From assembly GCA_030430495.1 (NCBI GenBank), contig JAUIKM010000039.1:1-55199 (forward strand): a stretch of 55,199 nt of DNA, read 5' to 3'. This stretch comes from a bacterium (lineage in GTDB: Bacteria > Bacteroidota > Ignavibacteria > Kapaibacteriales > UBA7675). A program made the translations under genes and the position numbers. Below, in pieces: positions 35,601-43,122 of this stretch. Position 1 is the stretch's first letter; each line of letters begins with the position of its first letter. The notes under the pieces are model-generated. The model made no database searches, was not told the DNA's origin, and saw only the letters and a program-made list of their open reading frames with translations.

Positions 35601-37460
35601 GCGCACAAAACTGATACTGCCGCTGACGGCCCAGGTGATGTTGATCGTTGTGTCGGCGCAGAGTGTGTCGCCGCCATTGGGGTAGTTAAGCGTCACCGCG
35701 CCGGCAAGCGTCGGGATAATTCTGAACGGACGCGAGTAAATGTTGTTAAGGTCGTTTTCATCGCCGGCCAGCTCTATTGTGGCCACGCCGTCATACGTGC
35801 CGGGCGTTGCGAGGGACAGAGCGGAAAACACGACGTCCGTTTCGGCGCCGGCATTCAAGGTGTTTATGAGCTGCGTGCTGGTGGCGACAACCGTATTGGT
35901 CGTGCTCTCGCGGATGTCGTAGCGCACGGTAATATTGCTCTGGTTGTTGCTGCCGGCATTGCGGAAACGGGCCGTGGGAGTCACCGACGCAAGGCTGCCG
36001 TAAATGCCGCCGTTGGCCGGAAAACTCATGGCCCTTACTTCCAGATCGTCGGCATAGGCGTCTGCCACGGGATGTACGCAGGCGCGGCCTTCGGTGTAAT
36101 TGCGCATATAGGTTGAAACGCGCGGGTGGAAGTGATTGCGGCGCGGGTTACAGTAACTCATCACCGTACCAAGGCGCATGTTGGGGGCTGTTAAACAGGA
36201 CGTGCCGCCGCCGCCCAGCGAACAGGAGTCGACCGGCGGATTCCAGAAACAGTTCTGCGTGTGGTTGGCCGCAAAGTTGTGGCCCGTTTCGTGCGACACC
36301 AGATAAATGTCGTAGAGATAACCCGTCGGCGGATAGGTCGACAGATAGTTAACGCCGCTGACGGCGTACTGCACCGTATTGCAGAGGCCGCCGATGTACG
36401 CGCGGCCGCCGCCGAAAGCGCCGCTGAACAAATGCACCAGGGCGCGTTCCACGTACCCCATGTTGGCGTTCCAGTAACTGCGCACCTCGCTCAGACCGGC
36501 GGACGTATTTGTACCGGGGAATGGATCCTCGGTCGTCCAGACGCGAATGTAGGGAACGGTTAACAGGACGTTCAGATCGCGGTCGTACACGGCCGAACAG
36601 GCGCCCATCACGGACAGCGAGTAGTTAACCGTGCGCGAAATATTCTGCTGATGATCGTTGTAGTATTCGTTGTCGCATTCGATGGCGACGGGGACGTCGA
36701 GCGGCGTTTCGTCGATCTGGATTTTGTCCGAGCCGCGTTTGTGCGTCGCTCCGCCGTATTCGGTTAACAACTGTTCAAACCGACCTTCGTTCATTGGCTC
36801 GTCGTTGGTCGTGCAGAAATGGTCGTCGTGGTCGTGATCGTCAAGATCGAGGTATTTTTCCGAACAGACCGCCATCACCGATTGATGACCGGGCGTGTGG
36901 TCCAGCGGCCCGATCACGTAGCGCTCGTGGATGCCTTTGGCTTCGTCGTTAAACTCGACGTATCCCAGGGTGTATTCGGGGAACACGGACAGGTACACAA
37001 AAGAACCCGGATGCCCCTCCACCGCGCCGGCCATAAAAAGGGCGCGGTCGTGTTTAATCGGCACATCGCCGTCGGCGGTTCCGGCCACCACGCGGGCGTC
37101 GGCGCTCAGAAGGTTAAACGTCCGCAGCTGAAGATTTACGGCATAACCGGGCGACAGCTCAAACTTTTCGAGGTAGACATCGACATTCCGCCGCGAGTCG
37201 AACTCGTCATACTCGGCGGCGCTCATGGTAAAAAAAGCCGCGTAGAGTGGCACGGCCGCGGTTGCGGCAGCCGGACGTTCCAGCTGCCGGAACAGGCCCT
37301 CGCCGTACTGCGTGGCGCTCCCCGCATGTGAAATCGGGGAATGCGAGTGGATCGCCTTTGATTTGGCGGCATCGTCGGCATGCGGCCGATACTGCGCCAG
37401 AAGGGCGTGTGAATTTAACAGAACGGCACAAACAATCAGGAGGTGGGTTAAACGGGACAT
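32622..37460 (-). CDS. Secreted M12-type metalloprotease with two RCC1-repeat propellers and T9SS sorting domain
   Basis: 1612 residues from ATG 37460, chosen for GGGAG upstream and the signal peptide after it (LTHLLIVCAVLLNSHALLA). The frame runs on for 385 codons antisense to DinB without a real start. A propeptide-like region comes first. The reprolysin/astacin-like zinc site HETGHNFAANH lies near residue 390 and the Met-turn GTVMSYC near 430. Residues ~480-800 hold Ig-like strands. Fourteen RCC1 repeats (WGxNxxGQLGDGT pattern) follow at ~800-1510, then a T9SS domain (LTPNPTDGEVMIEL, PGVYLVKALTPDG). Repeats 7 and 14 both carry the CxSGYN variant with a second Cys, marking two seven-bladed propellers. 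Confidence 0.9.
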   Translation of the reverse strand: MSRLTHLLIVCAVLLNSHALLAQYRPHADDAAKSKAIHSHSPISHAGSATQYGEGLFRQLERPAAATAAVPLYAAFFTMSAAEYDEFDSRRNVDVYLEKFELSPGYAVNLQLRTFNLLSADARVVAGTADGDVPIKHDRALFMAGAVEGHPGSFVYLSVFPEYTLGYVEFNDEAKGIHERYVIGPLDHTPGHQSVMAVCSEKYLDLDDHDHDDHFCTTNDEPMNEGRFEQLLTEYGGATHKRGSDKIQIDETPLDVPVAIECDNEYYNDHQQNISRTVNYSLSVMGACSAVYDRDLNVLLTVPYIRVWTTEDPFPGTNTSAGLSEVRSYWNANMGYVERALVHLFSGAFGGGRAYIGGLCNTVQYAVSGVNYLSTYPPTGYLYDIYLVSHETGHNFAANHTQNCFWNPPVDSCSLGGGGTSCLTAPNMRLGTVMSYCNPRRNHFHPRVSTYMRNYTEGRACVHPVADAYADDLEVRAMSFPANGGIYGSLASVTPTARFRNAGSNNQSNITVRYDIRESTTNTVVATSTQLINTLNAGAETDVVFSALSLATPGTYDGVATIELAGDENDLNNIYSRPFRIIPTLAGAVTLNYPNGGDTLCADTTINITWAVSGSISFVRIEWTPDDGETWYDVISKTDAGTGTYAWVVPTYTTDEARVRVMNWENSAVVDQSASTFSINGKYDAQPVEYTIPAPNTALHSPFRPTVSVRNNGTQMLSDVPLRVRIRHRVLNHDVYERTLTLSDLAPGESKTVVFPKATGFPIASGANYNEFSIFTTVLDDQDTNPWNDSLSRYFDISNDNPIVEAGNYHSMAILPSDGSVWAWGHNFYGQLGNAAYGARSRPVRMLNVSGAVELAGGAYTSYVLLNDGTVWSCGYGYYGQLGTGTVWDRNELEEISALSDITTIAAGRFHAFALESDGTVWAWGRNGDGQLGDGTTTQRDMPVQVNISDVVMLAAGESHTLALKADGTVWAWGANSNGQLGIPLLSGSNVPVQIPNLSSVRRIACGDKHSMALLADGTVRTWGWNLYGQLGDGSNTDRTAPVAVAGLSDIQTISAGRFHSTVLLDNATVEAFGRNDSGQLGDGTTSDRNTPVAAINISGVADLGGHGWHSLLVKQDGSVCASGYNYSGQIGNGTTLNTTQYSCQEAFASMTDNLFVDGGYLHSMGLRVSAGTVYTWGRNKFGQLGDGTTVDKLTPTLVPGLSSVQSIDAGYEYNFAIKTNGELWTWGNNSQGQLGIGNTLQQNSPVQVTALSNVVDVSAGVGHSAAVTSDGRVHTWGYNFYGQLGNGTTTDSDVPILVSGITDVVDVAVGLYHTLALKNDGTVWAWGYNFYGQIGNGTTTASITTPVRVGSIGEVEKAISVEAGQYHSMALLSTGQVLTWGYNGLGQLGDGTLVDRNTPGVVPGLAPVVKITAGGYHSTALSDNGEVHGWGFNSVGQLGDGMNTTQQLTPVTATGVNDAVDIGAGTFHGIIHRGGGTDCCSGYNIYGQLGDGSTADKNVYTCLAQTFLRPGQADADLDQPHADIDQTFDGRLMLTPNPTDGEVMIELNNPDGRAVQLILSDLMGRELYRSPLLNSPNIALPLDIGTYTPGVYLVKALTPDGRIVSEKLVLR

Positions 37461-38189
37461 AACTCTCCCTGGGGACTCGCCTGGTGCGGTCCGAATGGTG
37501 AAATCGCCTGTTGAAAGGCGACGTACAAATTGTGTTGATTGACGGCAGCGATCCGTTTTAACCGGTCGGAGAATTGCAGCCCGAGGATTAACGCGGACAG
37601 TGATGTATACCGGACAAACGGAAACAAGATAGAATTGCAACGGCGCGGCGTTGAGTTCAACGGCGCTGTTTCTTGAAATCATTGGTCGTGAACAGATTGT
37701 CCCGACGCGGCGATTTCGGGGCCGGAAAGAATCTACAATCAAATTGTGCACAAAAACAAGAACTATCTTTTGGCACGGCAACAAATGATCGACTCTGTTG
37801 CCGAGCTTTCCCCACCAGCAGATTAACCGACGCGTCACTATCTCGCCGGGACGGGATTGCCGCTTGTTTAAATAATTCATGGTGCGCGCTCCCGGCATGA
37901 CCTCGACAGCCGACTTTTGTTTGTCCCGCAGTTCCAGGCTGGATGGCCGCGAACCGGCTGAACGGCGTGCAGCCGGAGCCTGCAGGACTAACAGGAAGGG
38001 ATTGAAAAAGCAAGCGGGAACCGCGAAGCTGGTCAGGGCATTCGGCTGTAATGCAAAAAAGCGCGGTCGGAAGATTAGTTTGATTGATCGGGTTTTATCA
38101 AATTTGCACGACGGGTTGGTTCGAATGCCGCAAAGCGTCCGACCGTACCACCAAACAGTCCCTACAATTCTTTTCCGGAGCTTGTCAGA
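37461..38189. other. Divergent intergenic region (protease / DinB)
   Basis: About 730 bp without a supported gene. GGTGAAATCGCCTG at ~37498 repeats the word seen at 13619. Overlapping frames on both strands look like GC-rich noise. Confidence 0.5.
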
Positions 38190-38693
38190 ATGGCTATAAG
38201 CGAAGCCCTGCTGCCTGAGTACGACATGGAAATGGCGAGCACGCGCAAGATTCTCGAGCGCATTGACGATGCAAAATTCAGCTGGAAACCGCACGAAAAA
38301 TCCTACTCGATGGGCGACCTTGCGACGCACGTCGCCACGCTGCCCTTGTGGGGCGTCATGACGGTGCATGGCGACCACTACGACGTTACGGACCCGAATA
38401 ATCCGCCGCCGGCCAAAGCTGCGAACAAAGCTGAAGTGCTGGCGATGTTTGACAAAAGTGCGGCGGATGCGCGCGAGGCGATCGCCGGCGCCGACGACGC
38501 GGTCATGATGCAACCGTGGAGCCTGAAAGCGGACGGCGCGGTAAAATTCACGATGCCAAAAGCGGCCGTGCTGCGCTCGTTTGTGATGAATCACATGATT
38601 CACCACCGCGCGCAACTGGGAATGTACCTGCGCATGAACGACATCGCGCTGCCCCAGATATACGGCCCGACCGCCGACGAAAGTTCAATGTAG
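38190..38693 (+). CDS. DinB-family (four-helix, metal-binding) protein
   Basis: 167 residues with the DinB/YfiT arrangement: MEMASTRKILERI in helix 1, FSWKPHEKSYSMGDLATHVA with the first metal histidine, and NHMIHHRAQLGMYLR with the other two. GGAG is ~10 bases before the ATG. The family includes mycothiol- and bacillithiol-dependent transferases and many of unknown role, usually stress-related. It ends at a strong shared terminator. Confidence 0.9.
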   Translation: MAISEALLPEYDMEMASTRKILERIDDAKFSWKPHEKSYSMGDLATHVATLPLWGVMTVHGDHYDVTDPNNPPPAKAANKAEVLAMFDKSAADAREAIAGADDAVMMQPWSLKADGAVKFTMPKAAVLRSFVMNHMIHHRAQLGMYLRMNDIALPQIYGPTADESSM

Positions 38694-38747
38694 TGCTCAT
38701 ACAAGCGGATGAAGCCGTACGCACATGCACATTAAACGTTTTTAAAC

Positions 38748-38783
38748 AACAAAACCCCGCCGGAACACCTGCGGGGTTTTGTT
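38748..38783. terminator. Strong bidirectional terminator between DinB and paralogue 1
   Basis: Perfect 13-bp stem AACAAAACCCCGC / GCGGGGTTTTGTT with a 10-base loop. T-runs appear on both strands, so it can stop DinB (plus) and paralogue 1 (minus). Confidence 0.9.
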
Positions 38784-38819
38784 TTATCTGCCAATTCCGT
38801 TCGGAGTGTTCCGATGGAA

Positions 38820-39389
38820 TTATTGCGAGGCTTTCATCGTCGCCGTGCTGCCGGCCGTGAACGTGATGCGGCTGTCCGTAGCGTCGTTCGTCGTAAACGT
38901 AACGTCTTTGGCCAGTTCGTATTCAACGGCGTCTTCCGACGGCCATGAGCGGATATTGTCAACCGACTTCAGAACCAGCGGATCTTTGGTCGTGTATTTT
39001 TTACCGTTCATTTCAAGGCGAACGAACGATTTCACAACGGCGGAAGCCGGGTAGAAAGGCACACCGTCGGCGCTGTTGCTTCTCAGCGTGATGGTGCTTT
39101 CCTGATCTTCGTCATTGGTGGCCGTACCCTTGTTTTTCTTCTCGCGGTCTTCCACATTCAGTTCTTTGCACTTGATCGTGACGACTTTCTCGGTGTCCGA
39201 GACGTCTTTCGGATCGCTGCCGTCCATGAAGTTAACACCGCCCATGGTCACGGTAACGCCGTCGATAACAACTTCGCACAGCGTCGAGCCTTCGCAGTCG
39301 TAGTCGCAAAGGTTCTGGGCATTAACATTGGCCGTAAAGGCAAAAACGAGGGCAGCAGCGGAAAGACCGCTTAAAACATTGCGTAACAT
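38820..39389 (-). CDS. Secreted protein of unknown function, paralogue 1 of 3
   Basis: 189 residues: signal peptide MLRNVLSGLSAAALVFAF, cleavage near VNA-QNL, then a cysteine cluster CDYDCEGSTLC. The family core shows VxMGGVNFMDGSDP, IKCKEL, GVPFYPASAVVKSFVRLE, KSVDNIRSWPSEDAVEYELA and a closing AGSTATMK. I recognise no known family; the strand pattern suggests a beta-rich secreted domain. It is most similar to the gene at 40053. A long leader with its own promoter (39744-39772) precedes it. AGGA is ~8 bases before the ATG. Function unknown. Confidence 0.85.
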   Translation of the reverse strand: MLRNVLSGLSAAALVFAFTANVNAQNLCDYDCEGSTLCEVVIDGVTVTMGGVNFMDGSDPKDVSDTEKVVTIKCKELNVEDREKKNKGTATNDEDQESTITLRSNSADGVPFYPASAVVKSFVRLEMNGKKYTTKDPLVLKSVDNIRSWPSEDAVEYELAKDVTFTTNDATDSRITFTAGSTATMKASQ

Positions 39390-39737
39390 AGTAAGATTCC
39401 TGTGTAATTGAAGTGGATTAAAAAACCAAATGGTACACTAAATGTATGCTGTGCAAGGATGTGCGCATCATCCCCGCCGCACGCGTGGGCTGAAAAATTT
39501 TCTGTTGTAGTTTCAGGCCGTGTGTGGAATTGTCACTCCAGACTGCGTCTCCGTATTAATACAGCGACTCAAAACACGGTGTTGTTAATTCCCGGCTCCG
39601 GGCAGAGGACGGGATGACTTCTCGCTTCCGGGCGTTCGAATCTCGTTAACAGGCCGGCGGCAGTATTCCTGTTGTTCAGAACGCGTCGGAATGAAGCATG
39701 CGTTAAGTGGCTAAAGAACGGGGCAGTTTCACAAACG
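39390..39737 (-). promoter_or_regulatory. Long untranslated leader of paralogue 1 with conserved hairpin
   Basis: About 348 nt between the predicted start of transcription and the ATG. It carries a hairpin at 39457-39473 (minus-strand stem GGATG/CATCC, loop ATGCGCA) and, 12 bases upstream of it in the transcript, CAGCCCAC preceded by CAGAAAATTT. The same elements occur at matching places in the leader of paralogue 2, as does TTAACGAGATT farther upstream. Probably a regulatory RNA leader; the ligand or partner is unknown. Confidence 0.6.
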
Positions 39738-39743
39738 CGCCGC

Positions 39744-39772
39744 AATATAGCGCACAGGCATGCACGGTGCAA
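39744..39772 (-). promoter_or_regulatory. Promoter of paralogue 1 (TTGCAC-17-TATATT)
   Basis: On the minus strand, TTGCAC (39767-39772), 17 bases, then TATATT (39744-39749) followed by GCG. Confidence 0.75.
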
Positions 39773-39966
39773 GACTTTGTTTAAATTCTTTGCACAATTT
39801 TTCAATCTGAAGTACTTGCCGCTCGGCTGTTGACGCACACCGCGCTCGCGTGTGTGACGCACGGCGGCAGGCCGGCGGCACATTGACTGTTGTACTTCGG
39901 GCTGACGGCCGTTACAGAGCGCCTGGACGGCGCGAGTGATGCAACACACGCCGGACAGGCAGAACA

Positions 39967-40008
39967 AGCGCACCCCGGCGTGTATGCCCGCCGGGGTGCG
40001 CTTTTTTT
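39967..40008. terminator. Terminator downstream of paralogue 2
   Basis: 14-bp stem AGCGCACCCCGGCG / CGCCGGGGTGCGCT, with TTTTTTT on the plus side and TTGTTCT on the minus side. It separates paralogue 2 from the promoter of paralogue 1. Confidence 0.8.
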
Positions 40009-40052
40009 CATGCCTTTTTAAACACAAAGCTGTGCTTTTGCAGGCAGAAGTT

Positions 40053-40619
40053 TTATTGACGGGCTTTCATCGTCGCCGTGCTGCCGGCCTGGAAGGTCAC
40101 TTTGCTCGTGCCGTTCTCGTTGACGAGCGTGACATCTTCGACCAATTCGTATTCGACGGCTTCTTCCGACGGCCAGGAGCGAATTCTGTCGACCGACTTC
40201 AGGACCAGCGGCTCGCGGCTGAAGTATTTACGGCCATTGAGTTCGAGTTTGATGTGCGATTTAACAACGGCGGAAGCCGGGTAGAAAGGTACACCGGAGC
40301 TGCTGTTGCTCGTAATCGTGATATTGGACTCCTGGTTTTCGTCGTTCGTGGCCGTGCCTTTGTTCTGGTTGTTTTTGTCGCGCAGCTTCAACTCTTTGCA
40401 CTTGATTTTAACTTCTTTTTCGTTCGGCGCGGTATCAACCGGGTCCGTGCCGTCCATGAAGTTAACGCCGCCCATGGTCACGGGTACACCGTCGATGATG
40501 ACTTCACACAGAGTCGAGCCTTCACAATCGTAGTCGCACAGCGTTTGAGCGTTGACGCTGTAGGTAAATGCAAGCATCAGCGCCAGAGCGCCGAGGCCGG
40601 AAATAACGTTTCGCAACAT
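40053..40619 (-). CDS. Secreted protein of unknown function, paralogue 2 of 3
   Basis: 188 residues, about two-thirds identical to paralogue 1 by eye. Signal peptide MLRNVISGLGALALMLAF, cleavage near VNA-QTL, then CDYDCEGSTLC, TMGGVNFMDGTDP, GVPFYPASAVVKSHIKLEL, RIRSWPSEEAVEYEL and AGSTATMK. The middle segment KLRDKNNQNKGTATNDENQ is polar and the most variable. It has a promoter at 40982-41010, a ~355-nt leader and a terminator of its own, so each copy is a separate transcription unit rather than part of an operon. Function unknown. Confidence 0.85.
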   Translation of the reverse strand: MLRNVISGLGALALMLAFTYSVNAQTLCDYDCEGSTLCEVIIDGVPVTMGGVNFMDGTDPVDTAPNEKEVKIKCKELKLRDKNNQNKGTATNDENQESNITITSNSSSGVPFYPASAVVKSHIKLELNGRKYFSREPLVLKSVDRIRSWPSEEAVEYELVEDVTLVNENGTSKVTFQAGSTATMKARQ

Positions 40620-40975
40620 AGTAGACTTCCTGTAGGTAGAGTTAACAAATCGAATAATGGCAATAAAAAAACCTGTGGATTCAAAGACGTGCGCATCGCC
40701 TCGGCATCCATTGGTGGGCTGGTAAATTGTCTGAAACGCCGAATATCGGTACTGTCCGGAGCGCTTTACTGGCTAAGGTACGCGCTTGACAAGTGTACAG
40801 GCCTGGTATTTCCGGGACAAGGTATTCGGCGGAAATTATTGTTTTCAATCTCGTTAATTCGACTCCCCTGCTCACTTCGTGGCAAGTACTGATCCCGCGT
40901 GGCAGCGTCGGGACAGCCGGCTGAACACACGTGGAATAAACACATGTATTACAGGAGAGACGTTGGCAGTTAACG
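40620..40975 (-). promoter_or_regulatory. Long untranslated leader of paralogue 2 with conserved hairpin
   Basis: About 356 nt. A hairpin at 40685-40701 (minus-strand stem AGGCG/CGTCT, the same loop ATGCGCA) lies 66 bases upstream of the ATG, against 68 in paralogue 1. CAGCCCAC follows the same spacing, with CAGACAATTT before it. Stem differences from leader 1 keep the pairing. Confidence 0.6.
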
Positions 40976-40981
40976 CGGCGC

Positions 40982-41010
40982 AATATATAGCATCACCTCA
41001 ACGTGTGCAA
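40982..41010 (-). promoter_or_regulatory. Promoter of paralogue 2 (TTGCAC-17-TATATT)
   Basis: TTGCAC (41005-41010) and TATATT (40982-40987) with a 17-base spacer on the minus strand. Confidence 0.75.
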
Positions 41011-41146
41011 GTGCTTTCTGAGAATTCGCAGTAATTTTCATATTCAAAGTAATTCCGACGCGCGCCGTACAAAGCGGCCGGAATCTTCGATGGCGTACCA
41101 CTCGCCGAACGCACCCCGACTGAATCCCGAGGCCGCACGGTGCTAC

Positions 41147-41187
41147 AAAGCAGCCGCGGCGCAATTGGCGCGCCGCGGCTGCTCTTT
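41147..41187 (-). terminator. Probable terminator of paralogue 3
   Basis: 12-bp stem GCAGCCGCGGCG / CGCCGCGGCTGC (41150-41182), followed by TTTGT on the minus strand. A second inverted repeat, GGTATTGCCCC / GGGGCAATACC (41228-41250), lies between it and the stop codon. Confidence 0.6.
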
Positions 41188-41259
41188 ATACACACAGATT
41201 CGCCGAACGGTCCATCCGGATTTCAGCGGTATTGCCCCCGGGGCAATACCCCGGAAACA

Positions 41260-41847
41260 TCAATCGGATTTTTTCATCGTCACCGTACTGCCGGCCTGAA
41301 TCGTCAGTTCGCTGGACTCGCCCTGGAACGTCACGTCTTCAGCTACTTCGTACTCAACAAAATCCTCACTCGGCCAGGACTGAACATCTCCCATCGAATT
41401 CAGCACGATCGGATCAGCGCTCGTATAGGCTTTTCCGTTCAATTCAATATCCACATAGGAGTATACCGTGGCCGATGCCGGGTAAAACGGCACACCGCCG
41501 GCTTGACGACTCTGCAGTGCCACGCGCGAGTCCGCGCCCGCGGTATTCGTGGCATTGCCCTGATATGTGTTGTTCGAATTGCTGAAGTTGAGGTCCTTAC
41601 AAGCGATCGGTACTTCTTTGTTTTCGTTGTCGATATCCTCGATCGGGTCGCCTTCCATAAGGTTAACACCCGCCACGACAACAGGCATGCCGTCGACGAT
41701 AAGTGTGCAGAGAGCGCTGCCCGAGCAATTAATGTCGCAAGGAGGAGGCGGAGGAGGAGGCGTACCTGCAGTAACAGTTGAGTTGTTGGCGCTGAACGCA
41801 AAGATACATGCGGCAAGGCCCAAAGCGGAAATAACAATGCGTAACAT
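41260..41847 (-). CDS. Secreted protein of unknown function, paralogue 3 of 3 (divergent)
   Basis: 195 residues, the most divergent of the trio. The signal peptide (MLRIVISALGLAACIFAF) is followed by a proline run (GTPPPPPPP) that replaces the short linker of the other two, then CDINCSGSALC, VAGVNLMEGDP, IACKDL, GVPFYPASATVYSYVDIEL, WPSEDFVEYEVAEDVTF and AGSTVTMK. The conserved cysteines and the FYPASA and WPSE motifs show common origin. It has its own promoter (42286-42314) and a ~430-nt leader. Function unknown. Confidence 0.85.
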   Translation of the reverse strand: MLRIVISALGLAACIFAFSANNSTVTAGTPPPPPPPCDINCSGSALCTLIVDGMPVVVAGVNLMEGDPIEDIDNENKEVPIACKDLNFSNSNNTYQGNATNTAGADSRVALQSRQAGGVPFYPASATVYSYVDIELNGKAYTSADPIVLNSMGDVQSWPSEDFVEYEVAEDVTFQGESSELTIQAGSTVTMKKSD

Positions 41848-42279
41848 AGTTTACATTCCTGTAAATGTGGTTTATACAAAAGAATAAATATGAATGTATA
41901 TCAGACGGGACGCGGCACAGAGCCCGTCACCGTCGTTGTGAGCAGACGGTTTCGGTCGGCATGCGGCGGCATGTCGGATCGTTTGTTTCAGGCATCAAAC
42001 AAAGCAGCGGGAAGCCGGTAAAACAGCGGCTTCATATTGGGCATTGAGCAGTTCGGCAAACTCAATACAGTCAACAGTCAGGTCGGCATGCTTTTTTCCC
42101 GCCGCGGTTAAAGAGCGAGGCGGACTGAAGGCGCTTCCGGTTAAACACACTACAACGCAGAGGAAATGGCAGCGTCGGCCGAGAGAACGCTGTTTAGCGG
42201 GAATGCACGTGAGAGTAACGACAGTGGAGTTCGCTTTCGAGGGCCGGTAACGACAGTGGAACACCTTCTTTTAACGAAC
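41848..42279 (-). promoter_or_regulatory. Long untranslated leader of paralogue 3
   Basis: About 430 nt. It shares the final CAGGAATGTAAACTATG context with the other leaders. A hairpin GACGGG/CCCGTC (41904-41928) sits ~57 bases before the ATG but lacks the ATGCGCA loop. A 13-base unit CCACTGTCGTTAC (minus strand) is repeated at 42215-42227 and 42247-42259, 32 bp apart. Confidence 0.5.
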
Positions 42280-42285
42280 GGCGAA

Positions 42286-42314
42286 AATATAGCGCGACAA
42301 TTTAGTCGAAGCAA
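42286..42314 (-). promoter_or_regulatory. Promoter of paralogue 3 (TTGCTT-17-TATATT)
   Basis: TTGCTT (42309-42314), 17 bases, TATATT (42286-42291) on the minus strand. Confidence 0.7.
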
Positions 42315-42399
42315 ATATATTATTTAAACACTGTTTTAAAGGCGGCAAACGCAGTACAAAATCAGAATGTCGCAGTGACCGGTCCACTTGCACCGCCGC

Positions 42400-42984
42400 T
42401 CAGGACTCTGCATCGCGGCCGCTGTCCGTCGGCCGGCCGGCAGGCGGATCAAAGTATGCAGAGCCGTGCAGCTTCTCGCAGTCCGCTTTGTCCGTCCAGT
42501 ATATCAGCCTGGTTTTCCCCGGGCGCTTGAAGCCGCTGCGCACGTTGCGGTGAATTCTGGCGGCGACGGTGCGCGAGGCGAGGTTGTCGGGAGCGACGAT
42601 GGAAATGACGCGCTCCTGCCGCAATTGTTCAAAGGCGTGGTTGCGGCAGGCTGCGGCCGCTTCGCTTGCATAGCCCCGGCGTCTGTGTTGAGCCGCGACG
42701 TGATATCCGATTTCGAGCCGACGGCCCTCGTCGATGTCTTGCCACACCAGGCCGCAGTCGCCGATCAGCTCATCGTTGGACTTCAGGCACAGAGCCCAGA
42801 GGCTGACGCCGTCGCGTTTGTACACGTCGCGCCAGCGGATGACCCAGCCGGCCACCATGCGCGGGTCCGTCATACGTGGATAAAACCGCCGGGCCAGCTC
42901 GTCGTTGAACACCGTTTGCATGGTGTCGACGTCGTCGTGCTCAAACGGCCGCATGTACAACCGCTCCGTCTCAGGTATGTGCAT
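42400..42984 (-). CDS. GNAT acetyltransferase, RimJ/RimL type
   Basis: About 194 residues. Start set at MHIPETERLYMRPF (42984), the usual place relative to the TERLxxRPF motif; ATG 42999 is an alternative and neither has a strong ribosome site. Seen: ELIGDCGLVW, RRLEIGYHVAAQHRRRGYAS with the acetyl-CoA loop QHRRRGYA, and VAPDNLASRTVAARI. The family acetylates protein N-termini, small amines or antibiotics. The C-terminal ~20 residues are polar and unlike the family. Substrate unknown. Confidence 0.88.
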   Translation of the reverse strand: MHIPETERLYMRPFEHDDVDTMQTVFNDELARRFYPRMTDPRMVAGWVIRWRDVYKRDGVSLWALCLKSNDELIGDCGLVWQDIDEGRRLEIGYHVAAQHRRRGYASEAAAACRNHAFEQLRQERVISIVAPDNLASRTVAARIHRNVRSGFKRPGKTRLIYWTDKADCEKLHGSAYFDPPAGRPTDSGRDAES

Positions 42985-43122
42985 AGTTTTTCGCTGCATG
43001 CGGTTGTGTCGTCGCAGCGCCTTCGCGCGGTCGACCAATCCACAGTTAAAAGACGCAGGCAGTTAAACATGTCGGCGGTACGACGACCGCACAGCCACTG
43101 CGCCTGCTGTTAAACACCCCGC

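Noticed and set aside
37461-38615. Upstream extension of the protease open frame (385 codons)
   Set aside because: It is antisense to the DinB gene and arginine-rich, with no ribosome site. The signal peptide and GGGAG place the start at 37460.
39600-39660. tRNA-like T-arm (GTTCGAATC) in leader 1
   Set aside because: The stem around it pairs poorly, and no acceptor, D or anticodon arms could be found at the right distances.
41228-41250. Perfect inverted repeat GGTATTGCCCC / GGGGCAATACC as a terminator
   Set aside because: No T-run follows on either strand and the loop is one base, so I treat the hairpin at 41150-41182 as the more likely terminator.
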